Source: Sulfidibacter corallicola
GTDB lineage: Bacteria > Acidobacteriota > Holophagae > Acanthopleuribacterales > Acanthopleuribacteraceae
Length of the DNA: 64,000 nucleotides
Reading direction: 5' to 3'
Assembly (NCBI RefSeq): GCF_017498545.1
Contig: NZ_CP071793.1
Coordinates: 10,038,256-10,102,255 of the forward strand
The position numbers and the translations under genes are program-made. Positions 56,485 to 64,000 of this stretch are shown here, piece by piece. The notes beneath the pieces were generated by a model. The model was given only the letters and a program-made list of their open reading frames with translations. It was not told the DNA's origin and did not search any database. Position 1 is the first letter of the stretch, and each line of letters starts with the position of its first letter.

Positions 56485-57217
56485 ACCACTACCGGTAACT
56501 GAGATAGAAAGAGAAGAGCCAGAAAACGGAGACAGGAGACGATGCGCACCAGATCGACCGGGGCCCGCGGAGCCGGTGAGAAAGACCACCGGGACGAGAA
56601 CGGCTTGGCGAATGTGGGGGAGGCCTTGCAAGAATGTCGCGAATATGTCGGAGATGCACGCCCAAAAAGAGGGGGAAGATCGAAGAGCTCGGCAGAGTGG
56701 GATGCTCCCATGGGTGGGGATTCCCTGGGTAACCATGTGACGGGCTTGCCATCCGGCTTCGCGCCAACGCGCAAATTAGCGCGATCATACACCAACGCCA
56801 GCCGAGAAGGAACGGCGTATTCGCGGATCGCCGAGTGGCGCCAGGTCAATCTGTCGCAGGAAACCCCGCAAGCGATTCGGCTCCGAAACGACCTTTGCCA
56901 GTCAATTCGTCGCCCAATCCGGTACCCGCAGCCTATTTTTCTCGCTTTTTTATTTAGGGAGGGCTAGGTGTGGAACCCGCCACATGACCCAACGTTGGCG
57001 ATCGAGCCAAGGTTCTCCCGGTTTCTCGAACCCGGATTCGATCCTGGGAGCCCTACCAAGATCGGCACGAGACGGCACGAACTTCGCTAAGTTTCGCCGT
57101 GATCCACCCCACAAGGCGCAAGGGAAGAGTTCGTGACTCCATCCTTTTTTATAGAACCCTTGGCCTGGGGATTGCTAAAATATCGGTTTCAGGTTGTTCG
57201 ATGGGAGTATGCACCGA
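56485..57217. other. Divergent intergenic region between the OMP gene and the secreted propeller gene
   Basis: About 730 bp. No open frame has a motif or good ribosome site. An extended -10 (TGCTAAAAT, 57173-57181) lies about 40 bp upstream of the plus-strand gene. Confidence 0.45.
57173..57181 (+). promoter_or_regulatory. Extended -10 element (TGCTAAAAT)
   Basis: TG-C-TAAAAT is 37 bp upstream of the start at 57218; no clear -35 is visible. Confidence 0.4.
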
Positions 57218-60200
57218 ATGAGTCATCAACATTTCATGGGAACGGGTTCCGTGATCGGCAAGATCCTGACGTGCCTTTTGTTCCTGATGGCGGCCCTGCC
57301 CGCCGCCGCCGAATGTCTCTCCGCGCACAAGGAAACCTTTTATGTTTCCGGCCGCTATACCGACGCCGCCGAATACGGCAGCTACCTGGTGTTGTCATCC
57401 GGTTACGGACTCACCTTCAAAGATCGCGACCTTCCCAATACAGCCGATCTCCACACGGCCCAGGTGCCCGGCGAAATCAACGCGCTCGTCACCGCGAACG
57501 GCTATCTGTACGCCGTCGCCAGGGATTCGGGCATCTTCAGCTACTACAGCGCCGATCCCGGTAGCGACCCCATTCACTTCCCCTCCCAAAATTACTTTTT
57601 CCCCATCGAAAATCTCATCTCCGCAGCCATTTACGAAAACGCCCTGTTCTCCAACGAGGGAGACCGGATTCGTCACTTCGGTCTCAACGGCGCTGAAAAG
57701 CCCCAGGAACGCGATCAGTGGAACATTCAGGTTTCCCAGGTGGTCGCCACTTCCCAAGCGGTCTTCGCGTTGACGAACAACGGCGAGATCTACTACCGCC
57801 TCTACAGCGAAAACGGGTTCACCGGCGCATCGCGCAAACTGACGGTGCTCGACCAAAGCGCGTTTTTCGGCATGCGCGCCGCGGGCGACCGCATCCTGGT
57901 CGACTCCATCGAGGGAATCAGCATCGCCGGCGTCTCCCAAACAGGTGAAGTGACCGACGCCGGCAGGCTCTACCAGACGGGCGGTGCCGAGTTGATCTTG
58001 AACTGGACCGCCAGCGAAGATTTCCTGTTTCTTCGCTTCAGCGACCGCCTCGAAGCGATTTCGACCCAGTTGGCGTCGCCCACCGCCTCGGCCAACCGCT
58101 CGGTCAGCATGCCGTTCAGCGAGATCGGCACCACGCGCCTGCGTGCCGTGGGCGATCGGGTGTACTTCATCAACGCCGGACCGGGCGGGCCCGAATGGAG
58201 CCTGAACGTCTACGAGGTGGAAGACACCTGGATCCAAGCCCGAGCCACCCTCGAGCCGAGTTTCGACGACGTCACCGGCGTAGCCATGGTCAAGGGTCAT
58301 CTCTTCCTGGCCTCGAACCAGAAACTGTTTCACGGCGGCATGGCCGAGCAGTTCGGCCAGGGGGCACTGAGCGAAATCCGCAAATACGGCGCCCCGATTC
58401 AAGAATTGAGTGGCGACGGCAAAAATCTCTACCTCACGACCGCCGGGGACGACCCGAGCACCACGCTGCTGCACGGCTTCGAGGTCGACGAGAACGGCGC
58501 CCTCGGGCCCGCGTTCACCCGCTCCATGACGGGGTCCCTGCGCCAGCTCGACCAATCCGGCGACCATCTCCTCCTGGTGCAATACCTGCGAGACCGAGCG
58601 GGCGACCACTACACCCTGCACCTCTTCCAGTCGGACGACGCCTCGGCCGCCAGCCGCACCTTCGAACGCATCACGCTTTTCGACCGCGGCAATCCCTTCC
58701 GCGATCTGCAGATCACCGACATGGGCCTGCTCTATCACGACGGTGAAGAAATCAGCCTGCACCAGAACGTGGCGCGCCTCGAAGAACTGGCGACGCTGCA
58801 ACTCCCGATCGACGAGGCCATCGTCGCACTGGTCGCCACCCAGAATCACATTTGGGTGGAAACCGAATCGGGATTGTACGTGGTCCGGCTCGAGAACCTC
58901 CAGCCCAACGTCGTGGGGTACTACCCCAACTGGGTCGACCTGCGCCAATTGGACGGCAATCACATCATGGCCCGCAACCGGCAAGACCCGGTACCCAGCC
59001 GCTATCACGCCCTGTATCTCGAGGATCGCGATCTGTTGGAGGCCCGCAATTCGGTTTCCACCTCCAGCCCGCCGATTTTTTCCACCTGGCTGTCCGACAG
59101 CCTCTTCGTGGTGGAACGCTCGGCCCTGCAAAACTACCGCGTCGAATGCCAACCGGCCCGGCAAACCTATCTGCTGCCCTTCATCGAAGATGCCGAACTG
59201 GAGATCAGCACCGCCCTTGGTGATTTCGATCAGATCCACTTCATCGTCTTCAACGTGGACGGCCAGGCCATCGGCACCCAGCACATGGACGTCGCCCAGA
59301 TCGCGCACTTCAACGGCCGTCCCTTGGCCGATTGGCTCGTCGATTACAACCACTTGGAAGCGCCGTTTACGGTTCTGCTCTCCAGCAGCAGTCCCGTCGC
59401 TCCGGTCATTTCCGGACAGGCCACCGAACACCGCAATTCGCGATTCGCCTACCAGGTTCCCGAAAGTGAATTGACCGGTTCCGAAACCTACCTGCCCCAC
59501 GTACCCAAAAACGACAATCAGTGGGCCACGAAATTGTATCTGCACAACTTCGTGCAGACCGACCTACTGGCAGAGGACAAAGACGTCGCCGTCAGCCAGG
59601 TCCTGGAGATGACGGTCGAGAACTCTTCCGGCGAGGGCCGCGATCACAGCATGCTTTCCGGTTCCACCGAGACCTTGACGCTCCAGGCGCAGACGTTCGA
59701 AACGCCCACATCCTGGGCCAAGATTTCCTCGGCCGACCTGACGACGCGGCTTGGTGGCTTCGGCATGTTTTCCGAGTCTTCGCAAACCCAAGCCGCCGCC
59801 GTTCCCCTAATCGCCAATCTCTCGGACGTGCTGGTCGTCCCCTACCTGGCTGGTCGCCAGCGGCCTTCCTGGTGGACCGGGATCGTGCTGGCCAACCCGC
59901 ATTCGCGGCCGGTCAACGCGCGGATCGTGGGCTACGGGGTCGACGGACAGATCGTTCGCAACCAAACGGTGCCGATTCCCGCCAAGGACAGCCTGGTCGA
60001 GATCGCCGAGTCCTGGTCGGAGCGATTGAAGCAGGGCAAAACGGGTCCGGAAGTGCAGTGGATCGCCATCGCCTCGGAAAAACCGATCATGGGCATGCTG
60101 ATGTACGGGGATCTGAACAACAACAGCCTCGCCGGCCTGCCCCTGCGCTCCAGCACCGGTTCGGAGCTGCTCTTCAGCGGCGTTCGATCCGACGTGGACT

Positions 60201-60493
60201 GGTGGACCAGCCTGGTCATCACCAACGCCCACACCGTGGCCACCGACGTATCGGTCGAAGCGCTCAACGGGCAGGGACAGACCATCGCCACCTCCTATTA
60301 CAACCTGGAGAGCAAGGAGCACCTGGACGGATCGGTAAGGCAGTTCTTCCCGGAACTCAAACCGTCCCTTCGCGAATCGATTCAGACGATCCGCGTCCAC
60401 AGCTACCCCAGCTACCTGTCCGGTTTCATGTTCCGTGGCCTCGGTGGAACGGAATCGTTGGAGGCCGCTTCCGCGCTGCACCTCATCCGGTGA
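57218..60493 (+). CDS. Large secreted beta-propeller-like protein with repeated C-terminal domains
   Basis: The 1,091-residue protein has a signal peptide (IGKILTCLLFLMAALPAAAE). Residues about 35-640 consist of repeating four-strand units, for example SYLVLSSGYGLTFKDRDLPN, INALVTANGYLYAVARDSGI and DRVYFINAGPGGPEWSLNVY. These look like propeller blades without Asp boxes or WD motifs. The C-terminal ~400 residues contain three related beta-sandwich blocks, each opening with an aromatic-rich strand: LPHVPKNDNQWATKLYLHNF, VPYLAGRQRPSWWTGIVLAN and FSGVRSDVDWWTSLVITNAH. I do not recognise the family. GGGAG lies 10 bases upstream of the ATG at 57218; TTG 57194 and ATG 57209 are alternatives. It could bind ligands at the cell surface (inference). 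Confidence 0.8.
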   Translation: MSHQHFMGTGSVIGKILTCLLFLMAALPAAAECLSAHKETFYVSGRYTDAAEYGSYLVLSSGYGLTFKDRDLPNTADLHTAQVPGEINALVTANGYLYAVARDSGIFSYYSADPGSDPIHFPSQNYFFPIENLISAAIYENALFSNEGDRIRHFGLNGAEKPQERDQWNIQVSQVVATSQAVFALTNNGEIYYRLYSENGFTGASRKLTVLDQSAFFGMRAAGDRILVDSIEGISIAGVSQTGEVTDAGRLYQTGGAELILNWTASEDFLFLRFSDRLEAISTQLASPTASANRSVSMPFSEIGTTRLRAVGDRVYFINAGPGGPEWSLNVYEVEDTWIQARATLEPSFDDVTGVAMVKGHLFLASNQKLFHGGMAEQFGQGALSEIRKYGAPIQELSGDGKNLYLTTAGDDPSTTLLHGFEVDENGALGPAFTRSMTGSLRQLDQSGDHLLLVQYLRDRAGDHYTLHLFQSDDASAASRTFERITLFDRGNPFRDLQITDMGLLYHDGEEISLHQNVARLEELATLQLPIDEAIVALVATQNHIWVETESGLYVVRLENLQPNVVGYYPNWVDLRQLDGNHIMARNRQDPVPSRYHALYLEDRDLLEARNSVSTSSPPIFSTWLSDSLFVVERSALQNYRVECQPARQTYLLPFIEDAELEISTALGDFDQIHFIVFNVDGQAIGTQHMDVAQIAHFNGRPLADWLVDYNHLEAPFTVLLSSSSPVAPVISGQATEHRNSRFAYQVPESELTGSETYLPHVPKNDNQWATKLYLHNFVQTDLLAEDKDVAVSQVLEMTVENSSGEGRDHSMLSGSTETLTLQAQTFETPTSWAKISSADLTTRLGGFGMFSESSQTQAAAVPLIANLSDVLVVPYLAGRQRPSWWTGIVLANPHSRPVNARIVGYGVDGQIVRNQTVPIPAKDSLVEIAESWSERLKQGKTGPEVQWIAIASEKPIMGMLMYGDLNNNSLAGLPLRSSTGSELLFSGVRSDVDWWTSLVITNAHTVATDVSVEALNGQGQTIATSYYNLESKEHLDGSVRQFFPELKPSLRESIQTIRVHSYPSYLSGFMFRGLGGTESLEAASALHLIR

Positions 60494-60516
60494 GTGCCCA
60501 TCCGACGGATGGGCAC
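60494..60516 (+). terminator. Hairpin directly after the secreted-protein stop codon
   Basis: GTGCCCATCCG (60494-60504) and CGGATGGGCAC (60506-60516) form an 11-bp stem starting at the first base after the TGA. There is no T-run, so it may protect mRNA ends or act with Rho. Confidence 0.55.
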
Positions 60517-60705
60517 GGTATCGGCATCCGGGTCTCCGGTTTTTGGCAACCCGGGTCCTCCCTGGAGTCGATGCCCGCTCCGAACTCGGCGGCTTCGATT
60601 CCTTGTGGCTGCGACTCCTTCAGGGTGAACGGCTTTCCCTTCGCCAAGCCGCCTCTCCCGTGCGCGGCTGATCGCCCTGATACCTGAAGCCTGATACCTG
60701 ACTGC

Positions 60706-60726
60706 GGCGTGGCCCGCGGCCACGCC
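60706..60726 (-). terminator. Hairpin at the stop codon of the thioredoxin-like gene
   Basis: GGCGTGGCC and GGCCACGCC (60706-60714, 60718-60726) are perfect complements with a 3-nt loop, touching the stop codon of the minus-strand gene. No T-run is present. Confidence 0.5.
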
Positions 60727-61244
60727 TACATTTCGTTGGCGTACTGATGCAGGAGCTTGCGAAGATCCTCGTATTCCACGTCGAGCGGTAGGATCGCGAT
60801 TAACTTCTGGTCGCGGTTGAAGAAGAGCAACAGCGGATGCTCACCCAAGTGCAGTCGATTCTTCAACTGACCCAATTTGTCCTGAAGGTATTCGCCAGGC
60901 ACATCGTAGGAGGTCATCAACTCCGCGAATCCGTGGGCGCCGGTATCGTCGTTCAAGATCGAGAACATGCCCACTTCCTCGTAGACCTCGGAGAATCGCT
61001 TGAGGGGACCCAATCGCCGCAAACAGGACGTGCATCCGCTGAGGTCGCTGTAAAACACGACATAGCCGCGATAGCCCTCGGGAATCTGGTAGGTGCGCCC
61101 GGCCATGTCGTGAAACCCGATGCGCGTCAGATCGAAGCCACTGGAACGCGAGAAAAACACGCGAATCTGATGCTCGTAGGCGTACCCGAGAATGGCGACA
61201 GCGGCAACGGTGACCAACAGCAGGGCTTTCTTTTTTTCTTTCAT
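60726..61244 (-). CDS. Membrane-anchored thioredoxin-like protein
   Basis: The 172-residue protein has an N-terminal TM anchor (about residues 7-22) and a thioredoxin/AhpC-type domain exposed to the periplasm. The redox motif is C71-T-S-C74 in YVVFYSDLSGCTSCLRRLGP, where the strand before CxxC is typical. A cis-Pro-like turn lies in HLGEHPLLLFFNRDQKLIAI near residue 135. The CTSC dithiol suggests reduction of periplasmic disulfides or an electron-transfer step, but neither can be told from sequence. It converges on the large secreted-protein gene and is divergent from the helical-repeat gene. Confidence 0.75.
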   Translation of the reverse strand: MKEKKKALLLVTVAAVAILGYAYEHQIRVFFSRSSGFDLTRIGFHDMAGRTYQIPEGYRGYVVFYSDLSGCTSCLRRLGPLKRFSEVYEEVGMFSILNDDTGAHGFAELMTSYDVPGEYLQDKLGQLKNRLHLGEHPLLLFFNRDQKLIAILPLDVEYEDLRKLLHQYANEM

Positions 61245-61939
61245 GAAGACGACACCTTCTACCGATTTTCACGGCTCGAAATGACGTGAAGACGCATGGT
61301 TGGGTAGGCGGGGTTGGACGGAATCGCATAGGGTCCAACTGTCCATGTGCGGATCAATGCTCATCCCAAAAAGACAATGACATCCACGCAAGTATTTCAA
61401 TGGTATGTAGTACATGTTCGAATTCGTTCTTCGTTTCCATCGATCACTCCACGATCGTCGGGCTCATGGCCCCATCTGCCGCATGCTTCTCGTATCCGGA
61501 AGATTCCCATCGGTTTGGCGCGCAGCTCCCCTGGCGTCGTCCACCCGGACGGCAGTCGACCATCGTTGTTGGTTCAATCACACACCGGGATCTCGACCAT
61601 GCATCGTCGAGGGCCGACTATCCAGAAAAACCTTTGCTTAAAACTCCTGACCGAAATCATGAAATATGCAACGAAACACAATTTTGTGTAATTTTCTAAA
61701 TAGTATCACGAATTGTCTCGATCTACAGAATGTCAATATGTGCCCCAATCGACGGCAGAACACGGCACCGACGAGGGGCTCGTACAGGCCCGAATCGAAA
61801 CCCTCCAAATCAACTAAAGCTTCTCAATAATTTCTGACGCCGTACGATAAATAATTCAGTGCGCCACCTTTTACCCAAGCTTCTTCCTTTTTGAAAACCG
61901 CCCCCTCGAACCCGCTCGTCTCCAAAGGATCTCATCGAT
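61245..61939. other. ~695-bp divergent intergenic region
   Basis: No supported ORF. The stretch 61660-61860 is AT-richer and probably contains promoters for the divergent genes. I see no repeat or named motif. Confidence 0.4.
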
Positions 61940-64000
61940 ATGGAAAAGGGCGTCCTCAGTCAGAAAATCTTGGAACTGTTCAAACAAGGTGAGGACCAAA
62001 CCCTCCAGGCACTTTTGAAAAAGGTTCTCGAGAGCTTCCGCGACAGCGCGCTCGAAGAGATCGCCGATTTGATGTCCCAAATCGACGGCAAGCTTCGTCT
62101 GAAGATTCTTTCCTACCTCATCGAAGATGGCCAAACGGATCTCATCCCGTTATTCGCCACGCGCATCCGAGAAGAGCGAAACACGCTTTACGCCAAGTCG
62201 ATGCTGACCCTCTTCGGCAATTTCGAACAAAAGGAGGCCCTGAGGGCCTTGGAGGAAATCGGCGACCACCTCCACCCCGAACTCAATACCACCTACCACC
62301 GCATCGTCGGTCGCCTACGTGCACGACACCGCGAAACCTTTTACATGGACGAGTTCGAGTCGGGCAACGCCAAGCGCATGAAAAACGCGGCGGCGACCAT
62401 GATCCGCGAGCCCCACCCGGACTACATTCCCTTTCTCAACGGGCTATTGAGCCATGGTGATCCCACGATTCAGATGGAGGCGGTCAACGTCCTGGCCGAA
62501 ATCGGCGATGTTTCCAGTTTCGACGCCGCCTTCGATGCACTCGCCGACCTGAAATCCCAAATCGAGTGCGGGGATTCCTACCGAAGTTTTCTCGAGCAAG
62601 CGGAAGGCGTCAAACTGGACCCGACCAAAACGGTGAACCTCCTCTCCCAAACGACCGAGACCCCGGTGGAGGCGTTGCGGGAATGGTGGGACGATACCGG
62701 CCAGCCGCAAAAACTGGGCGAGCACATCAATCAAGCCTTCCGCCTGCACTCGCGCGTGATTTCGGACGACAACGTTTCGTTTTGGAAGAGCCTCGTCCTG
62801 GGGAGCCCCATGAGCCGATCCGATGTGGACCGGCTCAAGAGTGCCGTCGACCTGTACCAAAAACAGTTGCGCCACATCCAGCACGATACGCTGGTTTCGA
62901 TCGGGCAAATCGCCGTACGTCACGACGTTTCGGACCTCATCTCCCGCCTGGACCGAATTCTCGATTCCAAGGACGCCTCTCGCGACGACCTGATGGTCTC
63001 GGTGTTGATGGGCCACCGCTCGGACGAGTCACTGACGCGCCTGATCGCCTACGTCAACGAACACCGCGATCCCAAGCTTTTGCGCAAGGTTCTCGAAGCA
63101 CTGCACCGCTACAAGCTGCCCTCTCTGCCGGAAGGGGTGCGGCGCCTCGCCGGCGATACGGAACACACGGATCTCAGACATCAAGCCCAGCGATTGGCCG
63201 GCGAACAGGGATTCGGTGCCGAGCTGTTGGAGCCGCTGCTTTCGCAAAAGAGCCTGCTCGCCAAGGCCGAAGCCATTCAACTCATCGGTGAGTACCGCAT
63301 CGACGGGGGCTACCAAACGCTGTTGAACCTGCTGACCCAAAAGGTGCCCGACAGCTTGCTCATCCAGGCACTGAAAGCGCTGTTGCCGTTCAAGCGAGAC
63401 GAGACCGGTCCCGCCGTCAGCCCCTTCATCTCGAACCGTTTCAGTCTGTCCGTGCGCGATCAGGCCATGGAAACCCTTTTCCGTGGCGGTGGTTCTTCCC
63501 GATTGCAACGGATCGTGGACCACCTGACGAGTCTCGCCGAAAATAAAACGCTCGACGGGGCCGACAGCCTGCTGAGCCTGATGAAGGACACCCCGATCGA
63601 GGAATACGAAATGGAGTTCTATCCCTATCGGGATTTCTGGTGCACCCTTCTGGCCTGTGACCGGGAGCGCACCCGCGACAAACTGCTGACGGTATTCGAG
63701 AAATGTCATTGGCTGATCGAGGATCCACTCGAGTGGGTCAAGGCCTTGAACCACGCCAGTCATCAACCCCAGGCCAAGTATTCGGCCCTGGAAGAACGCC
63801 GTATTCGCGCCGTCGTGGCCAAACTGAACGCCAAACAGCTCAACCAGGACAAATCGACCCGCCAACAGAAGACCATTCTCGACATCTTGAACAACTTCCA
63901 AAAGCCGGATCACTACTCGCGGGTCCAGGCGATGCGCAAGCTGAGCATGGTCTACAAACCGACCATGGTGGAGCACCTGAAGGACCTGATGCCGAAACTG
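61940..64000 (+). CDS. Large alpha-helical (HEAT-repeat-like) protein, 3' end outside the window
   Basis: The frame is open from the ATG at 61940 to the last base: 687 codons with no stop, so the gene is 3'-truncated. It is entirely helical with repeated ~30-40-residue units such as DYIPFLNGLLSHGDPTIQME then AVNVLAEIGD, and AKAEAIQLIGEYRIDGGYQT then LLNLL. These match HEAT-repeat style (paired helices, conserved Asp and hydrophobics). No signal peptide or catalytic motif is seen. AAAGGA lies about 12 bases upstream of the start. Such scaffolds mediate protein-protein contacts; a partner or a further C-terminal domain may lie beyond the window. Confidence 0.85.
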   Translation, partial: MEKGVLSQKILELFKQGEDQTLQALLKKVLESFRDSALEEIADLMSQIDGKLRLKILSYLIEDGQTDLIPLFATRIREERNTLYAKSMLTLFGNFEQKEALRALEEIGDHLHPELNTTYHRIVGRLRARHRETFYMDEFESGNAKRMKNAAATMIREPHPDYIPFLNGLLSHGDPTIQMEAVNVLAEIGDVSSFDAAFDALADLKSQIECGDSYRSFLEQAEGVKLDPTKTVNLLSQTTETPVEALREWWDDTGQPQKLGEHINQAFRLHSRVISDDNVSFWKSLVLGSPMSRSDVDRLKSAVDLYQKQLRHIQHDTLVSIGQIAVRHDVSDLISRLDRILDSKDASRDDLMVSVLMGHRSDESLTRLIAYVNEHRDPKLLRKVLEALHRYKLPSLPEGVRRLAGDTEHTDLRHQAQRLAGEQGFGAELLEPLLSQKSLLAKAEAIQLIGEYRIDGGYQTLLNLLTQKVPDSLLIQALKALLPFKRDETGPAVSPFISNRFSLSVRDQAMETLFRGGGSSRLQRIVDHLTSLAENKTLDGADSLLSLMKDTPIEEYEMEFYPYRDFWCTLLACDRERTRDKLLTVFEKCHWLIEDPLEWVKALNHASHQPQAKYSALEERRIRAVVAKLNAKQLNQDKSTRQQKTILDILNNFQKPDHYSRVQAMRKLSMVYKPTMVEHLKDLMPKL

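Overview
The window is about 60% GC, densely coded on both strands, and typical of a free-living Gram-negative bacterium. It has signal peptides and a lipobox, outer-membrane barrels, an RND efflux system, large secreted Asp-box/PKD/PPC proteins, several periplasmic metallopeptidases (M13, M16, M1), many GTG/TTG starts with strong Shine-Dalgarno sites, and dispersed intergenic repeats. Gene content and style suggest Acidobacteriota, perhaps a marine Acanthopleuribacter/Sulfidibacter-like lineage. This is an inference from memory, with no 16S gene in the window and no database search. No rRNA, tRNA or CRISPR array was found.

Layout. 1-4.4 kb: the start of a ribonuclease J gene and ksgA (minus), then sucC-sucD-ndk (plus), closed by a strong terminator. 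4.7-12 kb: single genes separated by long non-coding stretches: M13 peptidase, SpoU-type RNA methyltransferase, nitroreductase, NYN-domain protein and hot-dog thioesterase. Two of the gaps, both between convergent genes, carry inverted CCACGGAG-type repeats. 12.5-20.3 kb: a 1,879-residue secreted Asp-box/PKD/PPC protein with a structured upstream region, a lipoprotein and a transposase remnant. 20.4-26.5 kb: a czcCBA-type metal efflux operon headed by a small Cys/His-rich exported protein. 27-33.2 kb: an M16 peptidase, then a minus-strand run of methyltransferase, sialidase-fold protein and sigma-54-type AAA+ protein with an altered Walker B. 34-41.9 kb: small L,D-transpeptidase-like protein, histidine phosphatase, ATP-grasp enzyme, globin, DUF6702-like protein with an M1 peptidase, and an orphan protein.

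42.3-49.7 kb: a complete seven-gene Mrp Na+/H+ antiporter operon (mrpA-G, mostly with 4-bp overlaps), followed by an SLC13-type permease with TrkA-C domains; together they look like a sodium module. 49.9-56.5 kb: the most unusual locus. An anchored beta-helix/TPR protein faces a minus-strand set of three: an outer-membrane barrel, a transmembrane protein with extracytoplasmic TPR/coiled coil and a cytoplasmic P-loop ATPase, and a soluble P-loop ATPase fused to what looks like a degenerate Ser/Thr-kinase C-lobe. I propose this as a candidate envelope-spanning NTPase system. 57.2-64 kb: a large secreted beta-propeller-like protein with repeated C-terminal domains, an anchored thioredoxin-like protein, and a helical-repeat protein that runs off the window end.

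All functional calls rest on reading motifs in the sequence; no searches were run.
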